Of a stretch of 64,000 nt of DNA, positions 8,525 to 20,479 are shown piece by piece. The notes beneath the pieces were generated by a model. It worked only from the letters and a program-made list of their open reading frames with translations. It did no database searches and was not told where the DNA came from. The DNA comes from Microbacterium psychrotolerans. GTDB lineage: Bacteria > Actinomycetota > Actinomycetes > Actinomycetales > Microbacteriaceae. Location: positions 124,001-188,000 of the forward strand of contig NZ_JAVFWO010000004.1 of assembly GCF_031085295.1 (NCBI RefSeq), read 5' to 3'. Position numbers and translations under genes: made by a program. Positions within the stretch are counted from its first letter, which is position 1. The number at the start of each line of letters is the position of its first letter.

Positions 8525-8627
8525 GAGCGGACGCCGGAACCGACTGACCGGCCGGGCGCGGGCACGTGCGCTCTGTCGGCGATGCGGCCTAGTCTCAGGA
8601 CATGCGCCGGTCGCGAGAGGCGGGGTC

Positions 8628-9743
8628 ATGAGCGAAGCCCGGGTCGGGAGTGCAGCCGGGCCGTCCGCTCCTCTGGTCAAGCGGTGGGTGCTGCACGTCG
8701 ACCTCGACCAGTTCATCGCGGCGGTCGAGGTGCTGCGCCGCCCGGAGCTCGCCGGCAAGCCGGTCATCGTCGGCGGCCGAGGCGACCCCACGGAGCGCGC
8801 CGTCGTCTCGACCGCGTCGTACGAGGCGCGCGAGTTCGGCGTCGGGTCGGGGATGCCGCTGCGCATCGCGGCGCGGAAGGTCCCGGATGCCGTGATCCTG
8901 CCGGTCGACGCACCGCTGTACCTGGCAGCCTCCGAGCAGGTCATGGCGGCCCTGCGCGCTCAGCCCGGCGCCGTGGTGCAGGTGCTCGGCTGGGACGAGG
9001 CGTTCGTCGGCACCGAGACCGACGACCCCGAGGCGTATGCGCGCCGTCTGCAGCAGGACGTGCTCGACCGCACGCGGCTGCACTGCTCGGTCGGCATCGG
9101 CGACACGCTCGTACGGGCAAAGGTCGCGACGGGCTTCGGCAAACCACGCGGCACCTTCCGACTGACCGCCGACAACTGGCTCGAGGTCATGGGCGAGCGT
9201 CCGACGATCGAGCTCTGGGGCGTGGGGTCCAAGGTGTCGAAGCGGCTCGCGCTGCTCGGCATCCGCACCGTTGCCGAGCTCGCCGTCGCCGACGAGACCG
9301 CCCTGACCGGCGAGTTCGGGCCGCGGATGGGCCTCTGGTACAGGCAGCTCGGGCGCGGCGACGGCTCGGCCGTCGTCGACGACACGCCCTGGGTCGCCCG
9401 CGGGCACAGCAAGGAGACCACGTTCCAGGCCGACATCGTCGATCCGGCCGAGATCGAAGCAGCCGCCAGAAGCCTGCTCGACCAGGTGCTGGACGAGGTG
9501 GCCGCCGACGACCGCCCGGTCGTGGGCCTCGGACTCAAGGTGCGCTACGCGCCGTTCCTCACCAAGACCTTCACGAAGAAGATCCCCTCGACCGCCGACC
9601 GCGCCGTCGTGCTGGCGCGCACCCTCGAGCTCATCGCGAAGATCGAGCCCGGCCGCCCGATCCGCCTGCTCGGCGTGCGCGCCGAGATGGCGATGCCCGA
9701 CGACGCCCGCGAGGGGCACACGCCGACCCGCGGCGGGTGGTGA
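8628..9743 (+). CDS. dinB: DNA polymerase IV-like Y-family translesion polymerase
   Basis: A 371-residue Y-family polymerase. The first catalytic aspartate is in LHVDLDQFIAAVEVL, and the second acidic pair is in GWDEAFVG, where most DinB proteins have SIDEAYLD. The motif SVGIGDTLVRAKVATGFGKP replaces the usual S-x-GIAPNK-x-LAKIAS-x-x-KP. The thumb helix-hairpin-helix (ELWGVGSKVSKRLALLGI) and little-finger domain follow. Catalytic acids are kept, so it should be active, but it is clearly a divergent branch. The start 8628 has a GAGAGGCGGGG site. It probably copies damaged DNA, and no partner gene is adjacent. Confidence 0.85.
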   Translation: MSEARVGSAAGPSAPLVKRWVLHVDLDQFIAAVEVLRRPELAGKPVIVGGRGDPTERAVVSTASYEAREFGVGSGMPLRIAARKVPDAVILPVDAPLYLAASEQVMAALRAQPGAVVQVLGWDEAFVGTETDDPEAYARRLQQDVLDRTRLHCSVGIGDTLVRAKVATGFGKPRGTFRLTADNWLEVMGERPTIELWGVGSKVSKRLALLGIRTVAELAVADETALTGEFGPRMGLWYRQLGRGDGSAVVDDTPWVARGHSKETTFQADIVDPAEIEAAARSLLDQVLDEVAADDRPVVGLGLKVRYAPFLTKTFTKKIPSTADRAVVLARTLELIAKIEPGRPIRLLGVRAEMAMPDDAREGHTPTRGGW

Positions 9744-9769
9744 TCACGCCCGACGGGCATTCGCAGAGC

Positions 9770-9799
9770 CTGTCACCGGCGCTCCGCGCCGCCTAGCGT
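9770..9799 (+). promoter_or_regulatory. Promoter of the XRE/MmyB regulator, leaderless-type
   Basis: CTGTCA (9770-9775), an 18-base spacer and TAGCGT (9794-9799) precede the ATG at 9806 by 6 bases. That spacing puts the transcription start at or next to the start codon and leaves no room for a ribosome-binding site. Nearly the same arrangement occurs at 22363-22392. Confidence 0.5.
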
Positions 9800-9805
9800 G
9801 GAGTC

Positions 9806-10717
9806 ATGGCTGACATTCGTGCCGAGGTGAAGGAGTTCCTGAGCTCGCGCCGCGCCCGGCTCACCCCGGAGCAGGCGGGACTGCCCGCGTACGGCGGCAA
9901 CCGCCGCGTCGCGGGGCTGCGTCGCGAAGAGGTGGCGATGCTTGCCGGCGTCTCGGTGGACTACTACGTGCGCCTCGAGCGCGGCAATCTCGCAGGCGCC
10001 TCGGAGGGCGTGCTGGATGCGATCGCCCGCACCCTCCAGCTCGACGAGGCGGAGCGCCAGTACCTGTTCGACCTCGCCCGCGCAGCGGGCCCCGCCCGCA
10101 AGCCCGCACGGCGCGCCGCGTCCACCGTGCGCCCCGCCGTCATGCAGGTGCTCGATGCGATCACCGAGGCGCCTGCCTGGGTCCGCAACGGACGGCACGA
10201 CATCATCGCGGCGAACCTCCTGGCGCGCGCGCTCTACTCCCCCGTGTTCGACGACCCGCGGCGGCCGGTCAACACCACGCGCTTCGCCTACCTCAACCCG
10301 GCGGCCCGCGAGTTCTGGCGCGACTACGACCAGATCACCCACGACTCCGCGGCGATGCTGCGGATGGAAGCGGGCCGCAACCCGCATGACCCCGACCTCA
10401 TCCGGCTCGTCGGAGAACTCTCGACGCAGAGCGAGCTGTTCCGCGAGCGTTGGGCGTCGCGCGACGTGAAGTTCCACCGCAGCGGCCTGAAGCGCCTGCA
10501 CCATCCGGTGGTCGGCGATCTCGATCTCAACTACGAGTCCATGGACCTGCCCAGCGAACCGGGCCTCGTGCTCAACGTCTACACGGCCCCGATGAACTCG
10601 TCGTCCGCCGATGGCCTCAAGCTGCTGGCGTCGTGGGCGGCCACTCAGGCAGCCGAGTTCGCGGCCCATGACGCCACGGCGGCGGAGACGGATGCCGCAG
10701 GCGCGGCTGCGCGCTGA
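9806..10717 (+). CDS. XRE family regulator with MmyB-like ligand-binding domain
   Basis: A 303-residue regulator. An N-terminal helix-turn-helix (GLRREEVAMLAGVSVDYYVRLERG) is followed by the MmyB-like PAS-type domain, recognised by VLDAI-x-x-x-PAWVRNGR-x-DIIAAN, the NTTRFAYL and DYDQ stretches, and the HP(V)VGDLDLNYESM motif. This architecture is common in actinobacteria. MmyB-like domains are reported to bind fatty-acid-like ligands, so the effector may be a lipid or aromatic. The gene faces the aldo/keto reductase, whose promoter is at the far end, so a direct regulatory link is not evident. Confidence 0.92.
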   Translation: MADIRAEVKEFLSSRRARLTPEQAGLPAYGGNRRVAGLRREEVAMLAGVSVDYYVRLERGNLAGASEGVLDAIARTLQLDEAERQYLFDLARAAGPARKPARRAASTVRPAVMQVLDAITEAPAWVRNGRHDIIAANLLARALYSPVFDDPRRPVNTTRFAYLNPAAREFWRDYDQITHDSAAMLRMEAGRNPHDPDLIRLVGELSTQSELFRERWASRDVKFHRSGLKRLHHPVVGDLDLNYESMDLPSEPGLVLNVYTAPMNSSSADGLKLLASWAATQAAEFAAHDATAAETDAAGAAAR

Positions 10718-10739
10718 CCGGCATCCGTCGCCGTGGTCG

Positions 10740-14497
<3,758 letters not shown>

Positions 14498-14675
14498 GAT
14501 GGTTTCCTCCATCCATCGGCGCGTCCCTTCCGAGCGCACGCCCGGTGGTACCTCCACCACGGGCAAGGAGGGGCCGACGACGGCGGTGATACCCGCCGGC
14601 TCGGGTCCAGCGCAGGCCGAACCCACCTGCCGCGGCGGGTCGGGCGAAGCGTCGGCCGGCTGTCGCCGGACCCGC

Positions 14676-16337
14676 TCAGCGGAAGTCGGCGAGCGCCCGG
14701 TGCACCGACGCGACCGCGCTGGAGCCCTCGCCGACAGCGGCGGCGACGCGCTTCATCGACCCGCGGCGCACGTCGCCGGCCGCGAAGATCCGCGGCACGG
14801 AGGTCTCGAACGGCAGCGGCTCCCTCCTGAGTCCCTGCCAGCGCTGGAGCGACTGGACCGACACGTCCGTGCCGGTGCGGAGGAACCCGTCGGCATCACG
14901 GTCGAGGTCGGCGAGCCAGGACGTGGCGGGCTCGGCGCCGATGAAGCAGAACAGGCCGCGCGCCGCGACATCCCCCACCGAATCGATGCTCACGCGCTCG
15001 AGGGCGGAGTCCCCGTCGAGCCCCACGACGCGCGACCCGGTGTGGACGTCGATGCGCGGGTCCTCGAGCAGGCGATCCACGAGGTACGACGACATCCGGG
15101 TGCCGAGCTCGGAGCCGCGCACCACGAGGTGCACGGGGCAGCCGTTCGCCGCCAGATACAGCGACGCCTGGCCGGCGGAGTTGGCGCCGCCCACGACGAC
15201 GACCGGCGACTCGATCACCTGACGCAGCTCGAGCGGTGTCGCCGCGTAGTAGATGCCGGCGCCCTCGAACTCGTTCCACCGCTCCAGATCGAGGGTGCGA
15301 TAGGCGGCGCCGGAGGTGACGATCACCGTCCGCGTGCGGATGAGGCGCCCGTCGGTCAGAGCGATGTCGATGTCGTCGCCGACGGGTCGGAGGTCGACGG
15401 CCTCGCAGGGCGCGTAGACGCGGACCCCGAACTTCAGCGCCTGGAGCGAGGCCTGGCCGATGAGGTCGCCGCCGCTGACTCCGAACGGGAACCCGAGGAA
15501 GTTCTCGATCCTCGAGGTCGCCGCCGCCTGCCCACCTGGGGCGACGGCATCCAGCAGCACCGTGTCGAGGCCTTCGGACGCCCCGTAGATCGCCGCGGCC
15601 AGACCGGCCGGTCCACCCCCGACGACGACGAGATCGACCACCTCATCGGCGCGCGCCTGATAGCTCAGCCCGAGGCGCTCCGCGACCATGCCCGGCGTCG
15701 CCCGCGGCATCGGCTCGCCCTGGATGAAGGCGACGGGGAGGTCGTCGAGCGTGATCCCGTGCTCGGCGAGCACACCGAGCTCGCCGGGGACCAGTTCGAC
15801 GGCCGTGTGCACGAGGTCCAGCCGCTCCGCGAATCTGCGCAGCGTCAGGAAGTCGCGCGACGACCGCGGGCCGACCAGCTTGAGCGTGAGCGCCGCCGGT
15901 CCGCGGCGGAGCATCTCGCGCCGGGCCCACAGCGCGTGCAGGACGATGTCGCAGAGCTCGTCGTCCTCGGCCATGAGCAGGCGCAGGCGCGCCCGGCTGA
16001 CGCGCAGCATCCGGCCGGCGCGCGACGCGCGAGCCGAAAGGAACGCGCCCTGCCCGTTCAGCAGGCCCAGCTCGCCGACGAAGCTGCGCGGACCCATCGT
16101 TCCGACCACCGTCTCGCCGACCCAGCCGAACGCCACACGGACGATCTCGACCTCGCCGGTGTCGACCAGGATCAGGTCGTAGTCGAGATCGCCGGCCTGG
16201 AAGAGGTACTCGCCCTCGGCGACCTCCTGCGGCTCGCCGAAGGCGATCAGCCGCTGCCACTGCGCGTCCGACAGCGCCGGCTTCATCATGCGTTCGATCT
16301 CGCGCTGCTTCGCCGGTGAGATCTCGTGCGACGTCAT
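14676..16337 (-). CDS. Three-domain flavoprotein: cNMP-binding, thioredoxin-like and thioredoxin-reductase-like
   Basis: A 553-residue fusion. Residues about 22-145 form a cyclic-nucleotide-binding domain (FVGELGLL keeps the Gly-Glu-Leu of the phosphate cassette, but the usual P-R-A is absent). Residues 150-224 look like a thioredoxin/glutaredoxin fold without CxxC (TLKLVGPRSSRDF ... LPVAFIQGE). Residues 233-553 are a thioredoxin-reductase-like module with FAD-binding VVGGGPAGLAAAIYG, NAD(P)-binding VVGGANSAGQ and C-terminal IFAAGDVR. The redox CxxC expected just before the NADPH-binding motif reads AATP (residues 365-368), so dithiol chemistry is not possible there. Start 16337 overlaps the stop of the UBP-finger gene (ATGA), implying joint function. 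Electron acceptor unknown. Confidence 0.9.
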   Translation of the reverse strand: MTSHEISPAKQREIERMMKPALSDAQWQRLIAFGEPQEVAEGEYLFQAGDLDYDLILVDTGEVEIVRVAFGWVGETVVGTMGPRSFVGELGLLNGQGAFLSARASRAGRMLRVSRARLRLLMAEDDELCDIVLHALWARREMLRRGPAALTLKLVGPRSSRDFLTLRRFAERLDLVHTAVELVPGELGVLAEHGITLDDLPVAFIQGEPMPRATPGMVAERLGLSYQARADEVVDLVVVGGGPAGLAAAIYGASEGLDTVLLDAVAPGGQAAATSRIENFLGFPFGVSGGDLIGQASLQALKFGVRVYAPCEAVDLRPVGDDIDIALTDGRLIRTRTVIVTSGAAYRTLDLERWNEFEGAGIYYAATPLELRQVIESPVVVVGGANSAGQASLYLAANGCPVHLVVRGSELGTRMSSYLVDRLLEDPRIDVHTGSRVVGLDGDSALERVSIDSVGDVAARGLFCFIGAEPATSWLADLDRDADGFLRTGTDVSVQSLQRWQGLRREPLPFETSVPRIFAAGDVRRGSMKRVAAAVGEGSSAVASVHRALADFR

Positions 16338-16681
16338 CGGTGGATCAGCTCCCGCCAATCGGCGGGCAGCCTGCCCGCCGGGCCGGGCGACGGCTGCGCA
16401 GCCGGTCGCGACACGGGCGGCGCGAGGTCGGGCCCGTCCACGTAGTCCCGCGCGGCGTAGTCCCAGAACCAGTCCTCGCCCGGCTCGAAGCTGCGCACGT
16501 AGCGATGCCCGCTCGTGCGGAAGTGCGCGGTGGCGTGCTGCGCCGGAGACGTGTCGCAGCATGCGACGTGCCCGCACACGGCGCACCGTCGCAGGTGCAC
16601 CCACCAGCCGCCGACCGCATCGCAGTCGGCGCAGCCCTCGCCCGAGGGCGGCACCGTGGGGTCGATCTCATCCAGGCTCAT
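16334..16681 (-). CDS. UBP-type zinc finger protein
   Basis: A 115-residue protein almost wholly made of a UBP (ubiquitin-hydrolase-type) zinc finger. Cysteines C17, C20, C33, C36 and C41/C42 and histidines H49, H53 and H59 are positioned as metal ligands (GCADCDAVGGWWVHLRRCAV, then QHATAHFRTSGHRYVRSF). The EDWFWDYAARDYV tail is the usual conserved aromatic end. The eukaryotic domain binds the ubiquitin C-terminus, but bacteria of this type have no ubiquitin, so its role is open. It is translationally coupled to the flavoprotein. Start 16681 is preferred for GAGAGG upstream; ATGs at 16711 and 16744 lack a site. Confidence 0.88.
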   Translation of the reverse strand: MSLDEIDPTVPPSGEGCADCDAVGGWWVHLRRCAVCGHVACCDTSPAQHATAHFRTSGHRYVRSFEPGEDWFWDYAARDYVDGPDLAPPVSRPAAQPSPGPAGRLPADWRELIHR

Positions 16682-17001
16682 CGGGCCTGCCTCTCGTCCG
16701 ACGCGTTCCATCGGTGCGATGCTAACGCGCCCGGCGGCGCGCACGGCCGAGATCCCGTCAGTCGATGCGGCGGGTGTCTCGCGGAGGTGGGCGTCTCGCG
16801 GCGGCGGGCGCCGCCGCCGAGCTTCACGAGCTGCACGAGCGCGTGCCGAGGCGGTGAGGCGACGCGGCTTCCGGTCGCTGCTGCAGACGCGCGAACTGAG
16901 CGACGCGACCGACGATTATCGAGTGCACTCATTCTTGAGTATGATCGGTAGCATCGAGGTGCACGGCATGCCTCGCCCACGACGAGGAGCACGACAGAGA
17001 C
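16682..17001 (+). other. 320-base intergenic region
   Basis: Divergent spacer between the UBP-finger gene and the quinone reductase. No convincing coding sequence. The right half holds the operator and promoter described at 16916-16945; the left half holds only the presumed UBP-finger promoter, for which I see no clear boxes. Confidence 0.6.
16916..16945 (+). promoter_or_regulatory. Promoter with embedded repressor-type inverted repeats
   Basis: TATGAT (16940-16945) is a good -10 box and TTATCG (16916-16921) a weak -35 with an 18-base spacer. Between and over them lie GAGTGCACTC (16921-16930, perfect palindrome) and ACTCA/TGAGT arms (16927-16931, 16936-16940) sharing the ACTC half-site. A dimeric repressor bound here would block RNA polymerase. 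No matching regulator gene is adjacent. Confidence 0.5.
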
Positions 17002-17997
17002 ATGAAGGCGTTCGCCGTTTCCGCATTCCAGGGCCCGCTCGAGCAGATCGAGGTGCCCGAGCCGCACGTCGGACGTTCCGACGTCCTTGTCAGCGTGCGC
17101 GCCGCCGGGGTCAACGTCCTCGATGAGAAGATCCGGCTCGGCGAGTTCCGGCAGATCCTGCCGCACGCGTTTCCGCTCATCCTCGGCCACGATGTCGCGG
17201 GAACGGTGATCCGGGTCGGCGCCGACGTACGGGGCCTCAAGCCGGGCGACACGGTCTACGGTCGCCCGGACGACGATCGCATCGGCACGTTCGCCGAGCG
17301 CATCGCGGTGAACGAAGCCGACCTCGCGGTCGCTCCCGCCTCGGTCGACATCGTGGCCGCGGCGTCGCTGCCGCTCGTAGCGCTGACGGCGTGGCAGGCG
17401 CTGGTCGAGCGCGGTCGGCTCCAACCCGGCCAGAAGGTGCTCATCCACGGAGGCGCCGGCGGCGTCGGATCCATCGCGATCCAGCTCGCCAAGCACCTGG
17501 GCGCGACGGTCGCCACCACCGCCGGCCGCGCGAACGCACAGTTCGTGCGCGATCTCGGCGCCGACGCCGTCATCGACCACCGGTCCGAGGACTTCGCGCA
17601 GCAGCTCAGCGGCTTCGACCTCGTGCTGGACGGCGTCGGCGGCGAGAACCTCGAGAGGTCGCTGCAGATCCTGAAGCCGGGCGGGCGAGCAATCGGCATC
17701 GCGGGCCCACCCGACCCGCAGTTCGGCCGGGAGGCCGGACTCAATCCCCTGGTGCGCCTCGCGATCCGCGGCCTCAGCCGCAAGGTCAGAAGGCAGGCGC
17801 GAAAGCTCGGCGTCAGCTACGAGTTCCTGTTCATGCGTGCCAGCGGCGAGCAGCTGCGCGACATCGCCCGACTGGTCGACGACGGGGCGCTGCGGCCCGT
17901 GGTGGGCCGCGTGCTGCCCTTCGACCAGACCGCCGAGGCGCTCCGGCTCGTCGCCGCGGGCGGCTCACGTGGGAAGACGGTCGTGCGCGTGCCGTAG
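17002..17997 (+). CDS. Zinc-less NADP-dependent quinone/alcohol oxidoreductase (MDR superfamily)
   Basis: A 331-residue medium-chain dehydrogenase/reductase. The GroES-like N-domain has GHDVAGTVIRVGADV; the cofactor domain has the quinone-reductase signature QKVLIHGGAGGVGSIAIQLAK. The cysteines and histidines of the catalytic and structural zinc sites are absent, placing it with quinone or enone reductases rather than alcohol dehydrogenases. The C-terminus (LPFDQTAEALRLVAAGGSRGKTVV) is typical. A repressor-type operator in its promoter suggests induction by a small molecule, as in electrophile or quinone detoxification. Confidence 0.92.
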   Translation: MKAFAVSAFQGPLEQIEVPEPHVGRSDVLVSVRAAGVNVLDEKIRLGEFRQILPHAFPLILGHDVAGTVIRVGADVRGLKPGDTVYGRPDDDRIGTFAERIAVNEADLAVAPASVDIVAAASLPLVALTAWQALVERGRLQPGQKVLIHGGAGGVGSIAIQLAKHLGATVATTAGRANAQFVRDLGADAVIDHRSEDFAQQLSGFDLVLDGVGGENLERSLQILKPGGRAIGIAGPPDPQFGREAGLNPLVRLAIRGLSRKVRRQARKLGVSYEFLFMRASGEQLRDIARLVDDGALRPVVGRVLPFDQTAEALRLVAAGGSRGKTVVRVP

Positions 17998-18119
17998 CGG
18001 CCGGATCGGTCAGCCGGCGAGCCGCGCCTCGAGCCCGGCCGCCGATGTCGTCCGCGCCCTCCTCCCCCGGCCGGTGGCCGAGACGCCCTGATCCCGTCCG
18101 CGCCGGGCCGCGGCATCCG

Positions 18120-19499
18120 TCAGCCCGCCCGCCGCGGCCACAGCAGCGACGCCACACCGGCCAGGAGCGCCACGGCTGCGGCGAACCAGTAGCCCGAGGC
18201 GAAGGCGGCGAAGCCGGGAGCCAGGAGCGCCGCCGCCGCCACGCTCGACACGGCGGACACCCCCGCAGCGGCGCCGAACTCGTGGAAGGTGCTCAGCGCG
18301 CCGGACGCCACGCCGGCTTCGCCCGGCTCCACCGCCGAGAACATGCTGCCCGCGGCCGCCACGAACACCGCTCCGACGCCGAAGCCCGCGACGCTCGTGC
18401 CGACGATCAGCACCGTCATGGAGAAGATCCCCGCCGCCGCTGCGAGTCCTGCAGCGGTGAGAAGCAGCCCGGCGACCGAGACCGTCCGCACGCCCCACCG
18501 CGGGATTATGCGTCCGCCGAGGGTGGCGCCGAGGATGGTGCCGGCGGCGACGGGCAGGAACGACAGCCCGGTCTCCAGCGCCGTGAATCCGTGGAGCTGC
18601 TGGAGCGAGAACGAGCCCAGGAAGAAGACCGAGATCATCAGGGCGGCCGCGACGAAGATCAGCCCCAGCCCGCGCAGCACCGGTCCTCGCCTCAGCATCG
18701 CCGGTTCGATGAGCGGGGCCGCGGCGGTGCGGATCCGCCATGCGAAGAGCCCGTATCCCGCGAGCGCCGCGCAGATCGCGATGAGAGTGGAGGCGCTCAA
18801 CCAGCCGTCGTCGCCGGCGGCGGCGAGCCCGTACACCGCCGCGCCCGTTGCCGCGGTCACCAGCGCCGCACCGACCGCGTCGAGGCGGCCGCCGGATCCC
18901 GGCAGCGGTCGGACCGATCGCACCAGACCGACCAGCAGCAGGATGCCGACGGGGACGTTGACGAAGAACACCCATGGCCACCCCGGCCCGGCGGTCAGCA
19001 GGCCGCCGAGGAGCACGCCGATCGCCGCGCCTGCACCGCCGAGGGCAGACCACACGCCGAGGGCACGGGTCAACTCCGCGCCCGCGAATGTGCGCACGAT
19101 CACCGACAGCGCCGCGGGCGACATCGCAGCGGCACCCACGCCCTGGAGCGCGCGGGCGAGCAGCAGAATCTCGCCGCTGCCCGCGAGTCCCGCGAGCAGC
19201 GAGGCGACGACGAACACCGTCAGGCCGGCCAGCACCACGCGACGTGGACCCAGGATGTCGGCGGCCTTGCCGCCGAGCAGCATCAAGCCGCCGAACACCA
19301 GTGCGTAGATGCTCGCGACCCACGCGACCGTCGTCCGGTCCAGACCGAGATCGACCTGCATCTGGGGCAATGCGATGGCGACGACCGTGACGTCGACGAT
19401 CAGCATCAGTTGTGCCACGCCCAGCAGGGCGAGGATGCGCCAGCGGGACGGATCGGCGGTGGGGAGCGCCTTCGCGGCTGCGGGATCTGAAGTGTGCAC
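18120..19499 (-). CDS. MFS multidrug exporter (DHA2-like, H+ antiporter)
   Basis: A 459-residue major facilitator with at least twelve hydrophobic segments. Motif A-like loop (GGKAADILGPRRVV), motif B/D1 (LIVDVTVVAIALPQMQVDL) and motif C-like Gly/Ala-rich helix (LGGAGAAIGVLLGGLL) support a drug:H+ antiporter. The start is GTG 19499, eight bases after GAAAGG. Its promoter carries a long inverted repeat whose half-sites recur near the TetR gene that lies upstream on the same strand, so regulation by that TetR is likely. Exported compound unknown. Confidence 0.9.
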   Translation of the reverse strand: MHTSDPAAAKALPTADPSRWRILALLGVAQLMLIVDVTVVAIALPQMQVDLGLDRTTVAWVASIYALVFGGLMLLGGKAADILGPRRVVLAGLTVFVVASLLAGLAGSGEILLLARALQGVGAAAMSPAALSVIVRTFAGAELTRALGVWSALGGAGAAIGVLLGGLLTAGPGWPWVFFVNVPVGILLLVGLVRSVRPLPGSGGRLDAVGAALVTAATGAAVYGLAAAGDDGWLSASTLIAICAALAGYGLFAWRIRTAAAPLIEPAMLRRGPVLRGLGLIFVAAALMISVFFLGSFSLQQLHGFTALETGLSFLPVAAGTILGATLGGRIIPRWGVRTVSVAGLLLTAAGLAAAAGIFSMTVLIVGTSVAGFGVGAVFVAAAGSMFSAVEPGEAGVASGALSTFHEFGAAAGVSAVSSVAAAALLAPGFAAFASGYWFAAAVALLAGVASLLWPRRAG

Positions 19500-19529
19500 G
19501 ACGACGACCTTTCGCAAGTTGAACACCAA

Positions 19530-19567
19530 TGTACGAGTACGATAAACCGTACACGCATGTTCGACAA
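19530..19567 (-). promoter_or_regulatory. MFS promoter with TetR-type inverted repeat
   Basis: On the minus strand TTGTCG (19567-19562), 17 bases and TATCGT (19544-19539) form a promoter. TGTACG (19530-19535) and CGTACA (19548-19553), separated by 12 bases, form an inverted repeat covering the -10 box. CGTACA recurs at 20383-20388 and 20431-20436 beside the TetR gene. Confidence 0.5.
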
Positions 19568-19709
19568 GAGGCGATGTCGCAGCCGTTGAGGGCGAGCCCT
19601 GGCGCTTCGGGTTCCGGGCGCGTGAAACCTGTGTGACCGCGGCAGCCTTCATCCGAGGCGACGCCGAGGCCGGGGCCGAGCCGGGCGACCTCGGCCGGTG
19701 AGCCGAGTG

Positions 19710-20321
19710 TCAGGCGGCGACCGCGGCGAGGATCGTGTCACGCACCAGGGCAGGAGCCTCCTCGGCGGTGATCTCGCCACGATGAACAGCCGCCGACGCC
19801 CCGTGCAGAATCGCCTGGATCACGCTGATCTGCCAGTCGATGGGCATGTCGCGGCGCAACTCGCCGGCGTCGCGTCCGCGCTCGAGCAGTGCACGCACCC
19901 GGGCCGCGGGTTCGTCGTGGGCACGGCGGATCTGCTCGGGCGGCAGTGCCTGCGAGGCCGCGACGACGACGGCACCGAAACGGTGGGTCAGGTGCCAGGT
20001 GGCCTCGAGCAGACGGCCGAGAGCCTCGCGGGGGTCGCCGTCGAGGTCGAGGCTCGCCAGCGCCTCGTCGGTCTGGGCGATCGCGCGGTCCACGACCTCG
20101 CGGATGAGCGTCGCGCGAGAGTCGAAGTGACCATAGAGCGTCACTCGCCCGACGTGCGCGGCCTTGGCGATGTCGTTGATGCTCGCGTCGGGGTCGACGG
20201 CGAGGAGGCGGGTGGCGGCGGCGACGATCGCCTCGATATTGCGCACGGCATCCGCGCGCTTCGTCCGATCCTGGGAGGACGCACGCGCAGGCTCGGCGAC
20301 CTTCGTTTCCGCTGCGGCCAC
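19710..20321 (-). CDS. TetR family transcriptional regulator
   Basis: A 203-residue TetR/AcrR repressor. The DNA-binding domain is EAIVAAATRLLAVDPDASIND then IAKAAHVGRVTLYGHFDSRA, with the usual VTLY-x-HF recognition helix; the helical remainder is the ligand and dimer domain. GTG 20321 is preceded by GGAGG at ideal spacing. It lies between the MFS gene (same strand, downstream) and a divergent membrane-protein gene, and both flanking promoters carry CGTACA half-sites, so it probably controls both and itself. Confidence 0.92.
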   Translation of the reverse strand: MAAAETKVAEPARASSQDRTKRADAVRNIEAIVAAATRLLAVDPDASINDIAKAAHVGRVTLYGHFDSRATLIREVVDRAIAQTDEALASLDLDGDPREALGRLLEATWHLTHRFGAVVVAASQALPPEQIRRAHDEPAARVRALLERGRDAGELRRDMPIDWQISVIQAILHGASAAVHRGEITAEEAPALVRDTILAAVAA

Positions 20322-20380
20322 GATGCCCTCCTAAACCAGACAGTCATGTGCACTTTAGCCTGCTGGCGCGTCACCCTAGG

Positions 20381-20463
20381 CTCGTACACCGCGGCGATCG
20401 AGGAATCGCTTCCATTAACTCGGACACCAGCGTACAGTTTAATAACTCGCACACCAGTGTTCA
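20381..20463 (+). promoter_or_regulatory. Promoter with two 21-base direct repeats and CGTACA half-sites
   Basis: TTAACT (20415-20420), 17 bases and TTTAAT (20438-20443) make a good sigma-70-type promoter for the gene at 20480. Two 21-base direct repeats (20416-20436 and 20443-20463; both begin TAACTCG and share ACACCAG) overlap the -35 spacer and the start of transcription. CGTACA occurs at 20383-20388 and within the first repeat. Likely operator for the divergent TetR. Confidence 0.55.
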
Positions 20464-20479
20464 AGAAAAGGGGTTGGAG

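Noticed and set aside
14530..14570. Inverted repeat around GGTGGTACCTCCACCAC upstream of the subtilase
   Set aside because: The arms only pair with a bulge and there is no supporting promoter signal; not enough to call an operator.
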